Source: an archaeon
Lineage (GTDB): Archaea > Nanobdellota > Nanobdellia > Woesearchaeales > GW2011-AR9
DNA: 8,731 nt
Direction: 5' to 3'
Assembly: GCA_020053615.1 (NCBI GenBank)
Contig: JAGVMW010000076.1
Coordinates: 1 to 8,731, forward strand
Shown one piece after another: positions 6,725 to 8,731 of this stretch. The position numbers were made by a program, and so were the translations under genes. The notes below the pieces were generated by a model. It saw only the letters and a list, made by a program, of their open reading frames with translations, was not told where the DNA came from and did not search any database. Within the stretch, counting starts at the first letter, position 1, and each line of letters begins with the position of its first letter.

Positions 6725-7930
6725 TTATTTCCCTTCGCCTTTTAAAATTTTCATTATCTCACCAATTTGTGCAGAGGTATAACCGGCTTCTCCCAGTGCT
6801 TTGGGAGGATTATTTGAAGAAAGCACTATCTGCTTGATTTTTATTGCTTCTTCTCGATAAATGCTCTGAAACAAAGCTCCCACATTAAGCTTAGGTTTCT
6901 GCTTTTCCTGAATTGACAGTTTCCCTTCTTGGATAACTATCTTTCCCCCAGCAGTTAACCCGCTTTTATGTACAAATACTAACATGCAATTCTGCAGGAA
7001 GGAGTATAACGGAGCAAGGTTTCCTTTTACACTAACGGTTGATTCCAGTAAGTCACAGAAATTGAGCAAGATGCAATCAATGTAAAATTCTCCATATTCT
7101 TCAGTCTTTTTGAGAAGACTTTTATTGGCAGTATCTAATAATTTCTGAGCTTCAGCGTCTTTACGAGCTAAACTTGCAGTATAAGCTTGGGCAAAAGTAT
7201 TGTAAAAGTTAAGCATATCCATATGATTCTGGATAACGAAAGCAATGTACTTGCGCTCCGCTTTTCCTAGTTCCATCTTATGAAAGAATCCTTCCCGCAA
7301 TGAAAACTCTTGCTGTAATAGACGTAAGTAAGCCAATGCAGTTTCGTAGAACTTTTTCTTAAGGTGATGTTCTTCTTTTGCCAGTTCTCCTTCAAATTTA
7401 GTGATTCTTTCTTCAATTGACTTATGCTCGTCTTCAAAGTATAATCTTCCAAAGTCTGCATGATGAATAAATCGGGTAATTCCTTTGACATTCTGCTCTT
7501 CTACTTCTTGCGCCAGATGCACAAAGTTCTTCAGTTTGCCGATATCATGAAACAAACAGGCGAAAAATAACAGCTCTTTTCTAGTGTGGTTGCCGATTTT
7601 TCTATTTAAATGGGTATCTAATTTAAATTCAACTGGAAGATGCTGGAATGCTTGTTCTAATGCATTAATATCTAACACTTGGCTCTGTTCCTGTTGGTAC
7701 AAAAAAGAGTACAATTCATGAAGTACTTTAACCACTTCAAGTGAATGTTCGAGACTAGAAACATCGCCATGAAACTTAGGATCTTCACGGACTAAATCTA
7801 AATCTTTTAGGCTGTGAAGTAAATCTCCGGTTTTGGATTCAAATTCTTTCAGTTTTGCGATAACCTCTCCACCAAAAATCTTAGTATAGGTATCTAGAAC
7901 TTCAATAATTTTGGCATCGGCATTAGTCAT
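6725..7930 (-). CDS. HD-domain metal-dependent phosphohydrolase
   Basis: From the chosen start this is a 401-residue protein. Using numbering from the alternative GTG at 7939, metal-ligand motifs of the HD superfamily appear in order: H65 (LEHSLEVV), H131-D132 (ACLFHDIGK), H159-H160-x-D162 (FIHHADFG), H239 (IQNHMD) and D296 (NFCDLLES). The order resembles HD domains attached to tRNA nucleotidyltransferases and related nucleotide or RNA phosphohydrolases, but no nucleotidyltransferase domain is present and the substrate is unknown. A charged coiled-coil insertion lies at about 170-215, and the C-terminal 80 residues have a helix-turn-helix-like end (ALGEAGYTSAQIGEIMKIL). I choose ATG 7930 over GTG 7939 because that GTG is inside the AGGTGG SD site. 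It is first in a two-gene operon with the DUF1858 gene and is divergent from the membrane protein gene. Confidence 0.87.
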   Translation of the reverse strand: MTNADAKIIEVLDTYTKIFGGEVIAKLKEFESKTGDLLHSLKDLDLVREDPKFHGDVSSLEHSLEVVKVLHELYSFLYQQEQSQVLDINALEQAFQHLPVEFKLDTHLNRKIGNHTRKELLFFACLFHDIGKLKNFVHLAQEVEEQNVKGITRFIHHADFGRLYFEDEHKSIEERITKFEGELAKEEHHLKKKFYETALAYLRLLQQEFSLREGFFHKMELGKAERKYIAFVIQNHMDMLNFYNTFAQAYTASLARKDAEAQKLLDTANKSLLKKTEEYGEFYIDCILLNFCDLLESTVSVKGNLAPLYSFLQNCMLVFVHKSGLTAGGKIVIQEGKLSIQEKQKPKLNVGALFQSIYREEAIKIKQIVLSSNNPPKALGEAGYTSAQIGEIMKILKGEGK

Positions 7931-7935
7931 TAATT

Positions 7936-7941
7936 CCACCT
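7936..7941 (-). promoter_or_regulatory. Shine-Dalgarno site that decides the HD gene start
   Basis: The minus strand reads AGGTGG, ending 5 nt before ATG 7930. The GTG at 7939 that would give a three-residue longer protein is part of this site, so the ATG is the better start. Confidence 0.7.
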
Positions 7942-7958
7942 AATTTAGAGACTTAATT

Positions 7959-7986
7959 CCATTAGTTTTAAAAACCTTTCTAATGG
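7959..7986. repeat. Inverted repeat around the shared TATA element
   Basis: CCATTAG (7959-7965) and CTAATGG (7980-7986) are perfect 7-bp inverted arms separated by 14 bp that include TTTTAAAA. The arm centres are 21 bp apart, about two helical turns, as expected for a dimeric regulator that would cover the core promoter. No such regulator is visible in the window. Confidence 0.5.
7966..7973. promoter_or_regulatory. Palindromic TATA element, possibly serving both divergent genes
   Basis: TTTTAAAA lies 26-33 nt upstream of the ATG at 7999, so a transcript starting about 25-30 bp downstream would be leaderless or nearly so. On the minus strand the same palindrome is suitably placed for a start near 7942, just ahead of the AGGTGG SD of the HD gene. 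No other TATA-like element is clear in the 68-bp intergenic region. Confidence 0.5.
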
Positions 7987-7998
7987 CAAAGCAGAAAT

Positions 7999-8601
7999 AT
8001 GCTCACATCCAAAGAACTGTATCGGCAACTGGTGCACCTATTAATCGGAATAGGAGTAGTAATTGCTTATTACTTTGATATTCTAAGTCCTTTAGCCGTA
8101 TTTCTAATGCTGATAGTAGGAGGGTTATCTAGTGTATTATGCAAAAGAATAAGACTGCCATTCTTCAGCTACTTTTTAGATCATTTTGAACGAGATGAGA
8201 TGAAACAAACTTTTCCTGGAAGAGGCATGATTTTCTTTTTTGTCGGTGTTTTATTAGTCATGCAGTTATTCGATAAGGATATTGCTTTAGCCGCTATAAT
8301 CATTTTGGCTTTAGGTGATTCTATCAGTCATGTCATCGGAGAACGCTTTGGGCACATTAGAAATATCTTCAATGGCAAAAGCAAGAAGCTATTTGAAGGA
8401 ACGTTGGCTGGAACGATTGCTGGAACTTTAGGAGCGTTATTGTTTGTGCCTTTCCCTGAAGCATTAGTAGGAAGTTTTGCGGCGATGATAGCCGAAGTAA
8501 TTGAGATAGATTTAAACGGCAAGCCTTTAGATGACAACTTGATTGTGCCGTTAGTAGCCGGAACGGTTATTATGATAATGAGAAAGTATGTAGGACTTTA
8601 G
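7999..8601 (+). CDS. SEC59/DGK1/VTE5-family integral membrane CTP-dependent enzyme (dolichol or polyprenol kinase / cytidylyltransferase-like)
   Basis: This 200-residue protein is highly hydrophobic, with about six or seven membrane segments. Family signatures are RQLVHLLIG near the N-terminus (9-17), GDSISHVIGERFG (106-118), KSKKLFEGTLAG (127-138) and LDDNLIVPLVAG (177-188). These match the group that includes dolichol kinase, yeast CTP-dependent diacylglycerol kinase, phytol kinase and CDP-diacylglycerol synthase-like proteins. The length is normal for prokaryotic members. The likely reaction is phosphorylation or cytidylylation of a membrane isoprenoid or lipid using CTP, supporting archaeal lipid or glycan-carrier synthesis; which one cannot be decided here. 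The start at ATG 7999 lies about 26 nt after a TATA element and has no SD, so the mRNA is probably leaderless. It is the only gene on the plus strand and is divergent from the HD-domain gene. Confidence 0.85.
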   Translation: MLTSKELYRQLVHLLIGIGVVIAYYFDILSPLAVFLMLIVGGLSSVLCKRIRLPFFSYFLDHFERDEMKQTFPGRGMIFFFVGVLLVMQLFDKDIALAAIIILALGDSISHVIGERFGHIRNIFNGKSKKLFEGTLAGTIAGTLGALLFVPFPEALVGSFAAMIAEVIEIDLNGKPLDDNLIVPLVAGTVIMIMRKYVGL

Positions 8602-8618
8602 GATGTATTTCCTACTTA

Positions 8619-8626
8619 GTTAAAAA
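8619..8626 (+). promoter_or_regulatory. TATA-like element ahead of the hairpin region
   Basis: GTTAAAAA sits in the context TTAGTTAAAAACCT, which closely resembles TTAGTTTTAAAAACCT of the divergent promoter at 7962-7977. A start about 25 bp downstream would fall near 8650, right at the first hairpin. Confidence 0.4.
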
Positions 8627-8650
8627 CCTCCCTCCGGCACAGTCCAAAAA

Positions 8651-8731
8651 GTGAGTGATAGCACCATTATCACCACTGCCCAGAAAAATCGAGAGTGATT
8701 TTCTGGGCTGAGATGCGATAGTTGCATCTCA
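8651..8731 (+). ncRNA. Candidate structured RNA or 5' leader: three consecutive hairpins
   Basis: The 130 bp after the membrane protein gene hold no gene that I can see. Three stem-loops follow each other. Hairpin 1 (8651-8676) pairs GTG-GTGATA with TATCAC-CAC, with a bulged A and a 7-nt loop. Hairpin 2 (8678-8708) pairs GCCCAGAAAA-TC with GATTTTCTGGGC: 12 bp, one bulged A, 6-nt loop. Hairpin 3 (8709-8731) pairs TGAGATGC with GCATCTCA around a 7-nt loop and reaches the window edge. It could be a small RNA, the leader of a gene to the right, or a folded 3' end of the membrane protein transcript. No tRNA, rRNA or known riboswitch pattern is recognised. Confidence 0.35.

Noticed and set aside
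7267..7491. A 74-residue minus-strand open frame inside the HD-domain gene
   Set aside because: It is another frame of the same strand overlapping HD coding sequence, without recognisable motifs.
8651..8731. C/D-box small RNA or tRNA at the right end
   Set aside because: A CTGA is present, but no convincing box C (RTGATGA) or cloverleaf with a T-arm can be drawn; only simple stem-loops are supported.
1..8731. CRISPR arrays, transposase genes, IS ends or att sites
   Set aside because: No regularly spaced direct repeats, transposase or integrase motifs, or paired terminal repeats were seen.

Overview
The window looks like an AT-rich archaeal chromosome segment, possibly from a small-genome DPANN-type lineage. 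The lineage is an inference. It rests on TATA boxes placed about 25 bp before probable transcript starts, Shine-Dalgarno (SD) sites of the GGTG type, one probably leaderless gene, a SEC59/dolichol-kinase-like membrane enzyme typical of archaea, and very tight gene packing.

Right part (about 6476-8731). A divergent intergenic region (7931-7998) carries a palindromic TTTTAAAA element flanked by 7-bp inverted repeats. Rightward it serves an integral membrane protein of the SEC59/DGK1/VTE5-cytidylyltransferase group. Leftward it serves a two-gene operon: an HD-domain phosphohydrolase and a small DUF1858 redox-disulfide-type protein. Beyond the membrane protein, 130 bp without a gene contain a TATA-like element and three consecutive hairpins running to the window edge, a candidate structured RNA or 5' leader.

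Left part (1-6385). A separate promoter (TATA-like GCTTATATAGA plus a strong GGGGGGTG SD) drives a compact leftward cassette of six genes: a minimal NACHT NTPase; a 703-residue protein in which I recognise a divergent aminoglycoside-phosphotransferase/choline-kinase-like kinase fold; a class I SAM methyltransferase; a small helical protein; a single-pass membrane protein with a duplicated cysteine-rich outer domain; and the start of another small helical protein cut by the window edge. Gaps are 2-44 nt, and one junction overlaps by 13 nt.

The main point of interest is how these parts relate. The NACHT protein stops about 30 residues after the conserved F-H-T-QEYLAA winged-helix motif, so it has neither an N-terminal effector nor a C-terminal sensor array. 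The helical module that normally follows in NACHT proteins (W-x3-T/S-L-x-F-L-A-G ... E-L) instead starts three separate downstream proteins. A weaker form of its second half begins the kinase-like protein. That kinase-like gene is in the same frame as the NACHT gene, separated only by TGA-TAA. I read the cassette as a possible split STAND signalling or defence system: a NACHT core with detached sensor/effector subunits that share a docking or scaffold module. The homologies are read by eye; the function is inference.
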